DNA of 64,000 nt from Arcticibacterium luteifluviistationis (GTDB lineage Bacteria > Bacteroidota > Bacteroidia > Cytophagales > Spirosomataceae), in contig NZ_CP029480.1 of the NCBI RefSeq assembly GCF_003258705.1, positions 310,001 through 374,000 of the forward strand, given 5' to 3'. Each line of letters opens with the position of its first letter. The first letter of the stretch is position 1. Of the stretch, positions 24,364 to 32,953 are shown one piece after another. Below the pieces are notes generated by a model. It saw only the letters and a program-made list of their open reading frames with translations, did not search any database and was not told the DNA's origin. The translations under genes and the position numbers were made by a program.

Positions 24364-24437
24364 TGGAGGATACAGGAATCGAACCTGCGACCTTTTGACT
24401 GCCAGTCAAACGCTCTAGCCAACTGAGCTAATCCCCC
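24364..24437 (-). tRNA. tRNA-Ala(GGC)
   Basis: A 74-nt cloverleaf on the minus strand. The acceptor stem GGGGGAT pairs with ATCCTCC and includes the G3:U70 pair that identifies alanine tRNAs. The anticodon stem TTTGA/TCAAA encloses CTGGCAG, giving GGC. The T arm contains GGTTCGATTCC and the discriminator is A. Confidence 0.94.
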
Positions 24438-24447
24438 TTAACGCTGG

Positions 24448-24455
24448 CAAATATA
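24448..24455 (-). promoter_or_regulatory. Promoter -7 box for tRNA-Ala
   Basis: TATATTTG on the minus strand ends 11 nt before the first tRNA base. It sits between this tRNA and the 3' end of the upstream large gene. Confidence 0.6.
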
Positions 24456-24470
24456 ATGGAAGTTTTAAAA

Positions 24471-27400
24471 TTACCATCCCGGAATCATAAAGTTTACGCC
24501 AGTTACCACAGGTTTTTTACCACCATTATAAAAAGGTAAAGCAAAATATGGTTCTAGTATCAAATAGCCTAGAACGTTAATTCTTAAGGAAGCTCCTGTA
24601 CTGAATATTACATTCTGATTAAAATTGTCAAAGAACTTAGACTTTACGTTTGTCATATCACCAATAGCGGTGTTGCTCGAATGAGCTAATCCAGCATCCA
24701 CAAAGAAATTCAAATCAGAAGGAAGAAAATTAAATGGAATAAGAGCAAGTTGTTTAGGTCCCGTAAAAGGTAGTCTCACCTCAAAATTTACTAAGCCGAT
24801 TTGCTCTCCCCGATAGTTACTTTCAGTAGTTTGCCCAAAGGGTAGGTTAGTTAAATATTGCTCTCGAAAACCATGCATATGCCATGGAAAACTTAAATCT
24901 AATGGATTTACCTGATTCAATATATCGAAATTTTCTGGACTGAAACGCCCGTTATAAAGGAATCTTCCCGCAACTGTAAAGGGGTTCAAATAATAGTATT
25001 TCCTAGCATCTATTAAAACTTCGGTAAGTTTTATGTCGTTACCATAATACTGACCTGCTTGAATACGGTAGCGATATCCATTTAAGGGAGCCACTGTTCC
25101 AAAAGTTGAATTGTCCCCAACCAAAGCTACATAGGTGTTGAATAGCCCAAATCTTTCAAACTTAAAATCATCTGGATACTCTTCAGGTTTTAGTTTTGTC
25201 CTATAGATTTCACCCGTATATCGAGAACTGTCAACAATTCCTTGGCTATTTCTGGTTACACGATAATTATTACTATATTTTTTAACACTAGCTGAGTAAT
25301 TATTAAAGGAAGTCCCTATTTCAAATCTTTTGGTCTTGGACAGAGGCTTGAAAGCAAAAAGTGATACCTCATCTATAAAAATCCTAGCAATGCTATAGCT
25401 TAACTCAGCTAATTCCCTCAAGTCCTGCGACGCGGGTTCAATAGTTGTAAAAGTACCACTGTAGTATTTTTCGCGGTCGACAAGGATTTGATAAGGAATG
25501 TGCGAAACAGAAGCACCAAACTGCAATGGGTTCTTTTGATTAAGGTAGAAAATTTGACCACCAAAATCTTGTATTTCACCGTTTAAGGCTACCGTGGCTG
25601 ATAATTGGTTATTGTTTAGCATATCACTAAATAAAGCCGTGACTCCACCACCAACTCCTGTTCCAAAGCGAGAGGTAGAGGCTCCTAATCCAGAGTTAGC
25701 TAAGTAATCTAAATTGAACCTTGGGCTGTAGTTTTTCTCTAATAGCGAGCTGGTTCTAGTTCTAGAAACCAAACCTTGTTTGTTCAAATTGCTTTGTACT
25801 AAATCTCTTCCGTCTTTCCAGTCAAAAGGTGCCAAACGTCCGGCTATTTTGTCAACAGAGTTGTCAATTGGTTCTGATAATAAATCTGTTGATTTAGCTT
25901 TAACTATGCTGTAAGCACCATCCAAAAAGTAACTGTATGCGATATCTCCCGTGGCGGATGCCATGCTAATAGCCGGAGAAAACATGGTAATTCCGCTTAC
26001 ACCTGTATAGTAATTGGTTAGTTTAATTAATTCTTGGCTGGCTAAATTATACTTGTAAATGTTTCTGTAACCATCCCTGTCAGACAAGAAAACAATGTTT
26101 TCACCTGTTGGGTCGGCTACGGGATTAAAATTATCGGCTCCTTTTAATATGTTTAGGTTTTCTACTTTTTTAGAAGCTACATCATATCGGCTAATGGAAA
26201 GGTTAGCTTTTTCCAGTCTGGCATATGCTCCTTCTCTGTCTGTTACAAAATAGATGTACTTACCATCTGCAGACCAACTAGGCTGAATGTCAGAAAACTC
26301 GTCATTGGTCAGGTTTTCTACTTCTTTTGACTTTAAGTTGAATTGATAAAGGTCAGAAAGAGCTTCTACCAAACCAGAAACTACCACAGAATTGCCATCA
26401 GGCGACCATGTTGGATTGGTAAAAGCATCTACTCCTTTAATAGCGTAGGTCTTTTTGCTACCATTGGCAGTATTGATAATGCTGAGCTTGTTTTTTCCTT
26501 TTGACTGCACCACTATGGCCAAGTGCTTACTATCTGGCGACCATGTTCCGGCGGTTTCTATAAAACTGTAAGAGTCTACATGCCCTGCAAAAGAATTAGA
26601 CGATATCTTTTTAATGGTTTTGCCCGTTTCTGCGTCAGCTATGTAAATGTCTAAAGACAGCACATTTTTAGAAGAAATATAGGCGATGTATTTGCCGTCA
26701 GGACTAATAGTAGGCGAAACGTTCATTTCACTCCCTGTTTCTTCAGATGCTAAAACTAGTCCTCTTGCTTCGGTTTCTGTTCCCGCTTTAAGTGGTGTGT
26801 AAGAATCAATAAGCGATTGTTTGAATTTGGCAGAGAACCTGTCCAAGTCCATACTAAAAGACCTTTTGAAAGCTGCCTGAACACCATACATGGCTGTTTC
26901 TTTGAATAATGGGCGAATAATATCGTCACCATAAGTAGCCGTCACATAAGCCCAGAAAGCCTGCCCCCATCTATATGGAAAATATTTATATTGCTTAGTT
27001 ACCAAATCTTCAATGGTCGGAATGTCGCCACTTTCCACAGCATCACGCATCCACATGGCGGTGTGCGAGTCTTCTCGGCCTATTGACATGTATTCCGCCA
27101 AACCTTCAACCATAAAAAGTGGCAGGTTTCCAATACTAGCCATAGTGGTAGAATCTGACCCGTAAGCCATGGTTTTGTATTGAAAAGCGTGTACTAGCTC
27201 ATGCCCTAAAACATGGTCTGTTTGCCTGTGCGTGTACATCATGGGCATTATTACCCTATTTCTAAGCCCTTCGGTAACTCCACCAGTTCCTTCTCCTATT
27301 TGCCCACCAATAGCGGTAGTTTCCTGAAAATCGGGATGATTCTTATAAATTATTAACGGATTAGGCGTAATGAACGCCAATTTAAAAACCTCTTGATGTA

Positions 27401-27617
27401 GTTTATACCAATGTTCTGAGTCAATCATCAGTTTGTTCGCTTGGTCTTTATCATCAAAATAATGATAGAGCTCGTAATGCGGACTTTGAAGTACTCGGAA
27501 GTCTATTTTCTTATAACGCGGTTTGTTTTGACCAAAATACTGCGATTGAGCCATGACCATAGGCATGCTCATTACACATAAGATAGTGGCTACTAATATT
27601 TTCAATCTTTTATTCAT
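24471..27617 (-). CDS. Exported metallopeptidase-like / PD40 propeller / beta-barrel protein
   Basis: A 1048-residue secreted protein with three parts. After the signal peptide (1-23) a gluzincin-like region contains HELVH (139-143) and a downstream E171 in VEGLAEYMS, the usual third zinc ligand. Residues about 290-590 hold TolB/PD40 repeats (SPTISPDGKYIAYIS, PTWSPDGNSVVVSG, QPSWSADGKYIYFVTDR). The C-terminal third (about 660-1048) is beta-rich and resembles BamA/surface-antigen barrels, with Gly/aromatic strands up to a terminal VTGVNFMIPGW. It may be an outer-membrane-anchored protease; activity is inferred from the zinc motif only. It has its own TAGTTTTG promoter box and no tight operon partner. 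Confidence 0.85.
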   Translation of the reverse strand: MNKRLKILVATILCVMSMPMVMAQSQYFGQNKPRYKKIDFRVLQSPHYELYHYFDDKDQANKLMIDSEHWYKLHQEVFKLAFITPNPLIIYKNHPDFQETTAIGGQIGEGTGGVTEGLRNRVIMPMMYTHRQTDHVLGHELVHAFQYKTMAYGSDSTTMASIGNLPLFMVEGLAEYMSIGREDSHTAMWMRDAVESGDIPTIEDLVTKQYKYFPYRWGQAFWAYVTATYGDDIIRPLFKETAMYGVQAAFKRSFSMDLDRFSAKFKQSLIDSYTPLKAGTETEARGLVLASEETGSEMNVSPTISPDGKYIAYISSKNVLSLDIYIADAETGKTIKKISSNSFAGHVDSYSFIETAGTWSPDSKHLAIVVQSKGKNKLSIINTANGSKKTYAIKGVDAFTNPTWSPDGNSVVVSGLVEALSDLYQFNLKSKEVENLTNDEFSDIQPSWSADGKYIYFVTDREGAYARLEKANLSISRYDVASKKVENLNILKGADNFNPVADPTGENIVFLSDRDGYRNIYKYNLASQELIKLTNYYTGVSGITMFSPAISMASATGDIAYSYFLDGAYSIVKAKSTDLLSEPIDNSVDKIAGRLAPFDWKDGRDLVQSNLNKQGLVSRTRTSSLLEKNYSPRFNLDYLANSGLGASTSRFGTGVGGGVTALFSDMLNNNQLSATVALNGEIQDFGGQIFYLNQKNPLQFGASVSHIPYQILVDREKYYSGTFTTIEPASQDLRELAELSYSIARIFIDEVSLFAFKPLSKTKRFEIGTSFNNYSASVKKYSNNYRVTRNSQGIVDSSRYTGEIYRTKLKPEEYPDDFKFERFGLFNTYVALVGDNSTFGTVAPLNGYRYRIQAGQYYGNDIKLTEVLIDARKYYYLNPFTVAGRFLYNGRFSPENFDILNQVNPLDLSFPWHMHGFREQYLTNLPFGQTTESNYRGEQIGLVNFEVRLPFTGPKQLALIPFNFLPSDLNFFVDAGLAHSSNTAIGDMTNVKSKFFDNFNQNVIFSTGASLRINVLGYLILEPYFALPFYNGGKKPVVTGVNFMIPGW

Positions 27618-27676
27618 TCCTTTAAATAGGTTCTTATTTAAGAATATTGTCCTCTGGACTAAATATCGAATTTATT

Positions 27677-27684
27677 CAAAACTA
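27677..27684 (-). promoter_or_regulatory. Promoter -7 box for the 1048-residue protein gene
   Basis: TAGTTTTG on the minus strand, about 60 nt before the ATG at 27617. Confidence 0.45.
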
Positions 27685-27730
27685 GCTTTTAAGACATACA
27701 TGTGACAGTTCTTCTCCGACCATTTTAATC

Positions 27731-27882
27731 CGCTGACCTTCCGGTCGGGAGTTCATTTTTTGCGGGCCGCCGCACCGATTGTTAAAAAGCGAACCAAAAA
27801 AAGCAACACTCTGTAAACTCGCACATCTAAAATTCTTATTATCAATCAAGTGCTTTTTATATTATTGAGCTAAACAGTACAG
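27731..27882. repeat. Dispersed intergenic repeat, copy 2
   Basis: Same block order as 10631-10790: GACCTTCCGGTCGGGAG, then CATTTTTT, an A-rich arm, CTGTAAACTCGCACAT and finally AAACAGTACAG. It contains the additional GC palindrome GCGGGCCGCCGC. It fills most of the gap 27618-27962, in which no gene is seen. Confidence 0.65.
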
Positions 27883-27962
27883 AGCGATATTATGAATCAT
27901 TATATTTCTATGTCTTTGCTTTTTTAATTAAATGATATTTAGGCTTAATTGGTTGTTTTAAT

Positions 27963-28418
27963 TCATCTAGAATATTCTATAGGTCGGGTAATCTTCACGA
28001 AACGGGCATTCCAGTAATCAGATTTTAGGTTATCAATCCTAACTCCGCCTGAACTAGAAGCATGGAGAAACATCAACTTCTTGCTGCCCCTTTTCTTGAC
28101 CACCACACCTGTATGGTTAATTCTGCTTCCAGCAGTTTTAAAATACAGTAAATCGCCTTTTCTGGCTTTTTTCAGCTTAATAGTTCTAAAAACTTCGGCT
28201 TGCTGGTAAGAAACCCTAGGAAAAGTAACGTCTAAACTGGTGAAAGCATTGCGAATCACTCCAGAACAATCAATTCCGCGTTTATCATTTCCACCAAATT
28301 TATAAGGCGTACCCTTATATTTCTTACAGGCCTTTACGAAAAGGCGTGGAGAATAGTTGGTTTGGCCAAAGGCAATACCACCAATAAAAAAGGCGAACAA
28401 AAAGTATATTTTTTTCAA
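27963..28418 (-). CDS. NlpC/P60 family cell-wall peptidase (C40)
   Basis: A 151-residue exported protein: signal peptide 1-19 (ending IAFGQ), then a complete single NlpC/P60 domain. The catalytic Cys is C51 in GIDCSGV, the His is H102 in INHTGVV, and H119 in FLHASSSGGV is the third polar residue. It should cut gamma-D-Glu-diaminopimelate-type bonds in peptidoglycan stem peptides. It lies 21 bp behind the TlpA gene on the same strand, so it is probably the last gene of that operon. Confidence 0.88.
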   Translation of the reverse strand: MKKIYFLFAFFIGGIAFGQTNYSPRLFVKACKKYKGTPYKFGGNDKRGIDCSGVIRNAFTSLDVTFPRVSYQQAEVFRTIKLKKARKGDLLYFKTAGSRINHTGVVVKKRGSKKLMFLHASSSGGVRIDNLKSDYWNARFVKITRPIEYSR

Positions 28419-28439
28419 AGTAGCACGTTTTACAAAATC

Positions 28440-29822
28440 CTAAATTTTAGAGAAAATGGTCTCCATTTGCTTTATCAAGCCTCTTCCTTCATCAAATGAT
28501 GGCTCAATAAGCTGGTCTTCTAGCCAATTTCCATTTTCGTCTATCAACAAATAACTTGGTACTGTATGTATACCATAAGCCTTCAAAAACTCACTATTGG
28601 GGTCTACCCTGCTAGATTTGCTTGCATTTTCTCCTTTAGAAACCACGTTTGCAAAGTCCTCTGGTGTATCAATAGCGATATTCAAGATGTTTAAATTCTT
28701 ACTGTTTTTGAAGTAGTTGTTGATAATCGGTAAATAAGTGAGGTCTTTAAGGCATGGCTCACACCAAGAAGCCCAAAAGACAATCAAAAGCTTTTTACCT
28801 CTGAAATCTTTTAACGAAAAAGCGTGTCCTTCCGTATCGAGCAGGGAAAAATTAGGTGCGGCTTCGCCCAGAGATTTACCTTTTACCATGGAGAGTTTTT
28901 GGTTTAGAAAATCTAAATAGTTTTGATTTTTAGCGAATTCGGAGAAATTTCGAACGGCGGTCTCGCTGTCAATAGAATATCCATTGATGTCTAAGTCGGT
29001 GCTTATTTTATGGGCAATCAGCCTTTCTGCAATAGGTTTTCCTATCAAATCTCTGGTGAAAGCATACTTCAAAAAGGTATAGTCGTCAAGGATTCCTTCT
29101 TTATCTTCTGTTCCAATACTCGTCTTATAAGCTTCTATAAGACTTTCTACGAAGAAGCCATATTCAAATGACTTGTCTTGTAGATTTGGCGTAATGGTTT
29201 TCATTTCAAAATTATTCATGACCATGTTTAGCATGTCATTTGAAATCAGAAAGTCTAAATAGTATTGGTCTATTCTTCCTGTGATATCGGCTCTTCTTAG
29301 TCGGAAAAAATCTTCAGAGACATTTCTTCTGAATTCGTCTAAAAGTGCTAGCTGCTCTTTTCTGAGGGCTTTTAGTTTTCCACCATATACTTCTGGACCA
29401 TCTTTAATGTATTTGAATAAGTCTCTTTCAGCATCAATTACCAGTTCAAACCTTTTTCTGTGACTCAAATAATAAAGCCACTTCTCACTTCCTTTGCCTG
29501 AAGGCAAAAAGGACTCGTAGAAATCATCGGTATTTACATCTAAGAAAATATCATCGCCAGGTTCTATAATCTGAAAAAGAACTCCATTTAGTCCATAATT
29601 TATATCTAAGTAGGCTATTTCGTCCAATGAAGCCTCAAAAGAGAATTGATTGGTACTATCTAAAAACAGGTTATAATCCTCTGGTTCTTCTACCCAGTTT
29701 CTATATAAGGTTATTACGAGCTTGTCTTCCGTAGGATTTTTGATTTCTCCTTTAAGCTTGAAAAGCTCTTGTGCATTTGCAGCAAAGGATGATAAGAGCA
29801 TAAGAGAAAATAGGAATTTCAT
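28440..29822 (-). CDS. TlpA-family thioredoxin-like protein with DUF4369-like N-terminus
   Basis: A 460-residue exported protein. Signal peptide 1-17, then an N-terminal beta domain (LKGEIKNPTEDKLVITLYRNW, as in DUF4369-type proteins), a helical middle and a C-terminal thioredoxin fold (about 318-460). The redox motif is WCEPC near residues 353-357 in IVFWASWCEPCLKDL, and the cis-proline is in TVPSYLL. It probably reduces or exchanges disulfides in the periplasm. The ATG overlaps the end of the upstream membrane-protein gene by 4 bp, showing translational coupling. Confidence 0.87.
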   Translation of the reverse strand: MKFLFSLMLLSSFAANAQELFKLKGEIKNPTEDKLVITLYRNWVEEPEDYNLFLDSTNQFSFEASLDEIAYLDINYGLNGVLFQIIEPGDDIFLDVNTDDFYESFLPSGKGSEKWLYYLSHRKRFELVIDAERDLFKYIKDGPEVYGGKLKALRKEQLALLDEFRRNVSEDFFRLRRADITGRIDQYYLDFLISNDMLNMVMNNFEMKTITPNLQDKSFEYGFFVESLIEAYKTSIGTEDKEGILDDYTFLKYAFTRDLIGKPIAERLIAHKISTDLDINGYSIDSETAVRNFSEFAKNQNYLDFLNQKLSMVKGKSLGEAAPNFSLLDTEGHAFSLKDFRGKKLLIVFWASWCEPCLKDLTYLPIINNYFKNSKNLNILNIAIDTPEDFANVVSKGENASKSSRVDPNSEFLKAYGIHTVPSYLLIDENGNWLEDQLIEPSFDEGRGLIKQMETIFSKI

Positions 29823-30913
29823 TTGGTATCTATGGTCGTAAACTCAAAAGTAAAGTAATTACGTTTTAATATCCACCAAGATAGCACAGAAATGACAATA
29901 CCGAAAGACAAGACGGGCACCTTAAACATGATTAACAGAAAAATAACGATAGCTCCGAAATAGATTCTTTTCAGATGGGCATCTTCAAATGCTCTAGGAG
30001 CATAATTATAGGTAAGCCAAAAGAGCATACTAGACCAAATAAAAATGATAGAAGAAATCAGGTGAATTGGGTCAATTTTATCATACCAGTAATACCCTAG
30101 AAATAGCGAGTCGATAATAATCAAGCTAATTGCCGTCCAGATTCTTTGTGTAAACAAGTTTGAAATCTTGAAAGGCATATTTCGCTCAAAAGGCATATAA
30201 TTGGCTGAGAACAGCCCAAACTCTTTACCTATTGGAAACTGCCCTGCAACGGTGAATAAGCAACAAATAAATAGCAGCCTTTCGTCGTATTCGTCGGTGA
30301 AGTATAGTTGGGATCCGCCAATGATAAAGAACAAGCCATATAACTTAGTACTGAAAAACAAGATGGGTTGCTTTTGAAATAGATGTCTTAAAAAGTATAA
30401 AAACGACCAGTTTGGGAAGATACTTTTGCTGCTAGCGAGTGCATCTATCTTAAAGTCGAAACTGAAATGGTGTAATCTGTAATATTTAAGAGTAATAGGT
30501 AGCACAAGTAATAACAGGTTTGCCATAGCCACACAAATAATTCCTAAAAAGGCTCCTTCTTTTATAGCTACAGCTACCATAAAGCAAGAATAGGCGATAA
30601 ATGGAGCGTTTAGGTTTAACTGCAATATTGATAAGTCAAATAGCTGTTTTGACTTTGGTAAGAGTGTAAAATCCTGCAAAAAAGCGTATTCAGTAAGTTT
30701 TAAGGTACGATGAAAGAAAAGGCTGGTTTTTACCACATGAAGTAGCCAGAAAAGGCCAGCCCATAAAAGTAAAATGGCATTGCCCATAAAGAGTTTGGCA
30801 AAAGCTATATGCTCAGTTCCCCGTAAGAAACCGAAAGCAATAAGCAGTATGAACAGATAGAATGCGATATTCTGTTTGTAGTATTGTTTTGATATGGTTT
30901 TTAGGAGTATCAA
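29819..30913 (-). CDS. Polytopic membrane protein, likely ABC permease
   Basis: A 364-residue integral membrane protein with about eight to ten hydrophobic helices, starting MILLKTISKQYYKQ and carrying little between the helices. I do not recognise a conserved family motif. Its place between an ABC ATPase gene (378 bp upstream, same strand) and a translationally coupled TlpA gene suggests it is the permease of a Bacteroidota-specific exporter, which is inference. The upstream gap holds a dispersed repeat. Confidence 0.65.
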   Translation of the reverse strand: MILLKTISKQYYKQNIAFYLFILLIAFGFLRGTEHIAFAKLFMGNAILLLWAGLFWLLHVVKTSLFFHRTLKLTEYAFLQDFTLLPKSKQLFDLSILQLNLNAPFIAYSCFMVAVAIKEGAFLGIICVAMANLLLLVLPITLKYYRLHHFSFDFKIDALASSKSIFPNWSFLYFLRHLFQKQPILFFSTKLYGLFFIIGGSQLYFTDEYDERLLFICCLFTVAGQFPIGKEFGLFSANYMPFERNMPFKISNLFTQRIWTAISLIIIDSLFLGYYWYDKIDPIHLISSIIFIWSSMLFWLTYNYAPRAFEDAHLKRIYFGAIVIFLLIMFKVPVLSFGIVISVLSWWILKRNYFTFEFTTIDTK

Positions 30914-31110
30914 ATGTGTTGTTTTTTTGCTTGGTGTCGGTTGTCAGATGCCTTTTGCTTAATGTCACAGCTCCAGAGGAGCGATATGTTAATAATAGAT
31001 GAATCTACCATTTGTTTTTGTTTGGCGGGATTTTGGATTTTGCGAAAATCATGACAAACGTTTCATTTTTTAGCTTGGTTTTTAATAATCATGTCATTCC
31101 GTTTCTTGTT

Positions 31111-31270
31111 CTTTCGTTGCCCTTGCCAGGCGGGCCTTACTTTTTGTTTAGGCAAAAACTAAGGAAAAACCATTTACCAAAATAAACTTGCACAATGAAA
31201 ATCCTATTTAATTATTCTGATTATAACCTTTGGAATTAAGGATTTACATCGTGCTTTAAACAGTATTTTG
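31111..31270. repeat. Dispersed intergenic repeat, copy 3 (diverged)
   Basis: Starts TTGCCCTTGCCAGGCGGG and continues with TACTTTTTGTTTAGGCAAAAAC, then ATAAACTTGCACAATG and the end block TTTAAACAGTA. The block order and ends match the copies at 10631 and 27731, with lower identity. It separates the ABC ATPase gene from its likely permease partner; the gap 30914-31291 holds no gene. Confidence 0.55.
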
Positions 31271-31291
31271 GCAATATTGAATTTCAATAAT

Positions 31292-31921
31292 TTATTGTTT
31301 TCTAATCGTTTGGTTCTCTACTTTAAAATGGTGATTTACAATTAAACTGCTTTCTGGCAATTCATGGTGGGAGGCTATCAGAATGTTGACTCCTTGGCTT
31401 ACTTTCTTGGCTAGGATTCCTAATAATTTCTCTTGTGATTCTTTGTCTATTGTTGTTAATGGCTCGTCTAGGGCTAAAATTTTGGCTTCGCCAATCATTG
31501 CAGCTATCAGACTTATTTTCTTTAACATGCCGCTGGAATACGTCCCTATGGCTGTTTGGTAAAATGTAGCCACACCAAATACTTCTACCAATTCCTCTAT
31601 TTCTGAGCTATCTGTTTTGTAAATTTTCTCGTAATAGTCTAAAATGTCTTTTCCAGACAAATAATCAGGGAAACGGGGTTCTGCGAAGCTGTAATTTATA
31701 ATTCGTCGGAATTCTACTGGAGACTTATGTAAGTCTAAATGACCATCAAAAAGCACGGCTCCTTCAAAAGGAATAATACCCGAAATGGCCTTAAAAAAGG
31801 TTGACTTCCCTGAGCCATTCACACCCTGAAACCAGGAAACACCTTCAGGGATATCTAAAAAAGGTATATCAAGAATTAAATGACCCTGATATTCCTTCTT
31901 GAAATTTTTAATTTGAAGCAT
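31292..31921 (-). CDS. ABC transporter ATP-binding protein
   Basis: A protein of about 209 residues. Walker A is GVNGSGKST, the signature is SSGMLKK (a variant LSGGQ), Walker B is ILALDEPLTTID and the switch histidine is in ASHHELP. The open frame extends eight codons further to 31945, but the ATG at 31921 (MLQIKNFKKEYQ) gives the normal ABC N-terminus. It is single-domain and short, as in exporters of the CcmA/NatA type. Its likely membrane partner is the polytopic protein 378 bp downstream on the same strand. Confidence 0.85.
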   Translation of the reverse strand: MLQIKNFKKEYQGHLILDIPFLDIPEGVSWFQGVNGSGKSTFFKAISGIIPFEGAVLFDGHLDLHKSPVEFRRIINYSFAEPRFPDYLSGKDILDYYEKIYKTDSSEIEELVEVFGVATFYQTAIGTYSSGMLKKISLIAAMIGEAKILALDEPLTTIDKESQEKLLGILAKKVSQGVNILIASHHELPESSLIVNHHFKVENQTIRKQ

Positions 31922-32104
31922 GTGTAAAAATATGAAATCATACACGTATTTCTTTAAACCGCATTCTAATGCTTTAAAGGTTTTATTGTCTTGAATGGCA
32001 TAATAGCTATGGGTTGGAAATAGATGAACTTAAACATAATATCATTTCTCATACTTCCTTTCATACATTTAGTCAGTACATTTATATTATAAAAAATGAA
32101 ATAG

Positions 32105-32953
32105 ATGGCGAAGGATATAGAATATCAGATTAATGGAAATAATTATACTGTCTCAATTGAAGGCTCCCCTGTTCTTCAATTTGGTGAAGACGAAGTGCTT
32201 TCAAAAGCAGATTCAGATATAACTTTTGGACAAGCATGGTATGATGAAGGCTTTACGGAAGTGGACTTATTAAATGAAGAAGAGTTTACTGACCTTAAAA
32301 AGGGTCTAATTAATAGTATAGAAGAAATCATTAAAAAAGAACTTTCTATAGTTCCAGAGAATTTTAATCTTGAAAACTATCATCACTTTGTAAAAGATAA
32401 TGCTAGCCATTATAAAATTGTTTCTAAAACACGAGATTTATTTGAAGAGGATTTCAAATTTCCAATCACGCAATTAATTAGCCGTTTAGGCGACAAACTA
32501 GGCTTTAACTTAACAGATGTAGATCCTGCTACTAAAAAGAAGCTTCATATAATAGTACGAATTAATAGACCTCAGTCTAATGATTATAATCCGCCTCATA
32601 AGGATATATACGAAGGAGTAGATAATGATTCAATTATCCCTCAGTTCGTGAATTTTTGGATTCCTATTGCTGGTGTTACCAACAAATCATCTCTTCCATT
32701 GGCTCCTAAAAGCCATAAAGTAAATGAAAAGCTCATCAGCAGAACATTTGACGGAGGCATGATGGAAGGAAATAAATATAGAGTAAGAATGATTAAATCT
32801 TGGGGTGGCGATAATAGCTTTATCAGATCCAATGTGCAAAGTGGGCAAGTTTTAATTTTCTCGAGTCATCTTATTCATGGTCTTGCAATTAATAATGAAG
32901 AAGATAAAACGAGAGTAGCCTTAGAGTTCAGACTTTTCAAAGACAATGCTTAA
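32105..32953 (+). CDS. 2-oxoglutarate/Fe(II)-dependent dioxygenase, PhyH-like
   Basis: A 282-residue cytosolic protein. The iron-binding facial triad is H165-x-D167 in PPHKDIYEGV and H258 in SSHLIHGLA, with R270 in KTRVALEFRL as the 2-oxoglutarate anchor. LPLAPKSHK matches the PhyH-type segment for binding a small substrate. It would hydroxylate or otherwise oxidise an unknown substrate. The next gene, an aldo/keto reductase, overlaps its end by 8 bp, so both act on the same pathway. No carrier or synthase genes flank the pair. Confidence 0.75.
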   Translation: MAKDIEYQINGNNYTVSIEGSPVLQFGEDEVLSKADSDITFGQAWYDEGFTEVDLLNEEEFTDLKKGLINSIEEIIKKELSIVPENFNLENYHHFVKDNASHYKIVSKTRDLFEEDFKFPITQLISRLGDKLGFNLTDVDPATKKKLHIIVRINRPQSNDYNPPHKDIYEGVDNDSIIPQFVNFWIPIAGVTNKSSLPLAPKSHKVNEKLISRTFDGGMMEGNKYRVRMIKSWGGDNSFIRSNVQSGQVLIFSSHLIHGLAINNEEDKTRVALEFRLFKDNA

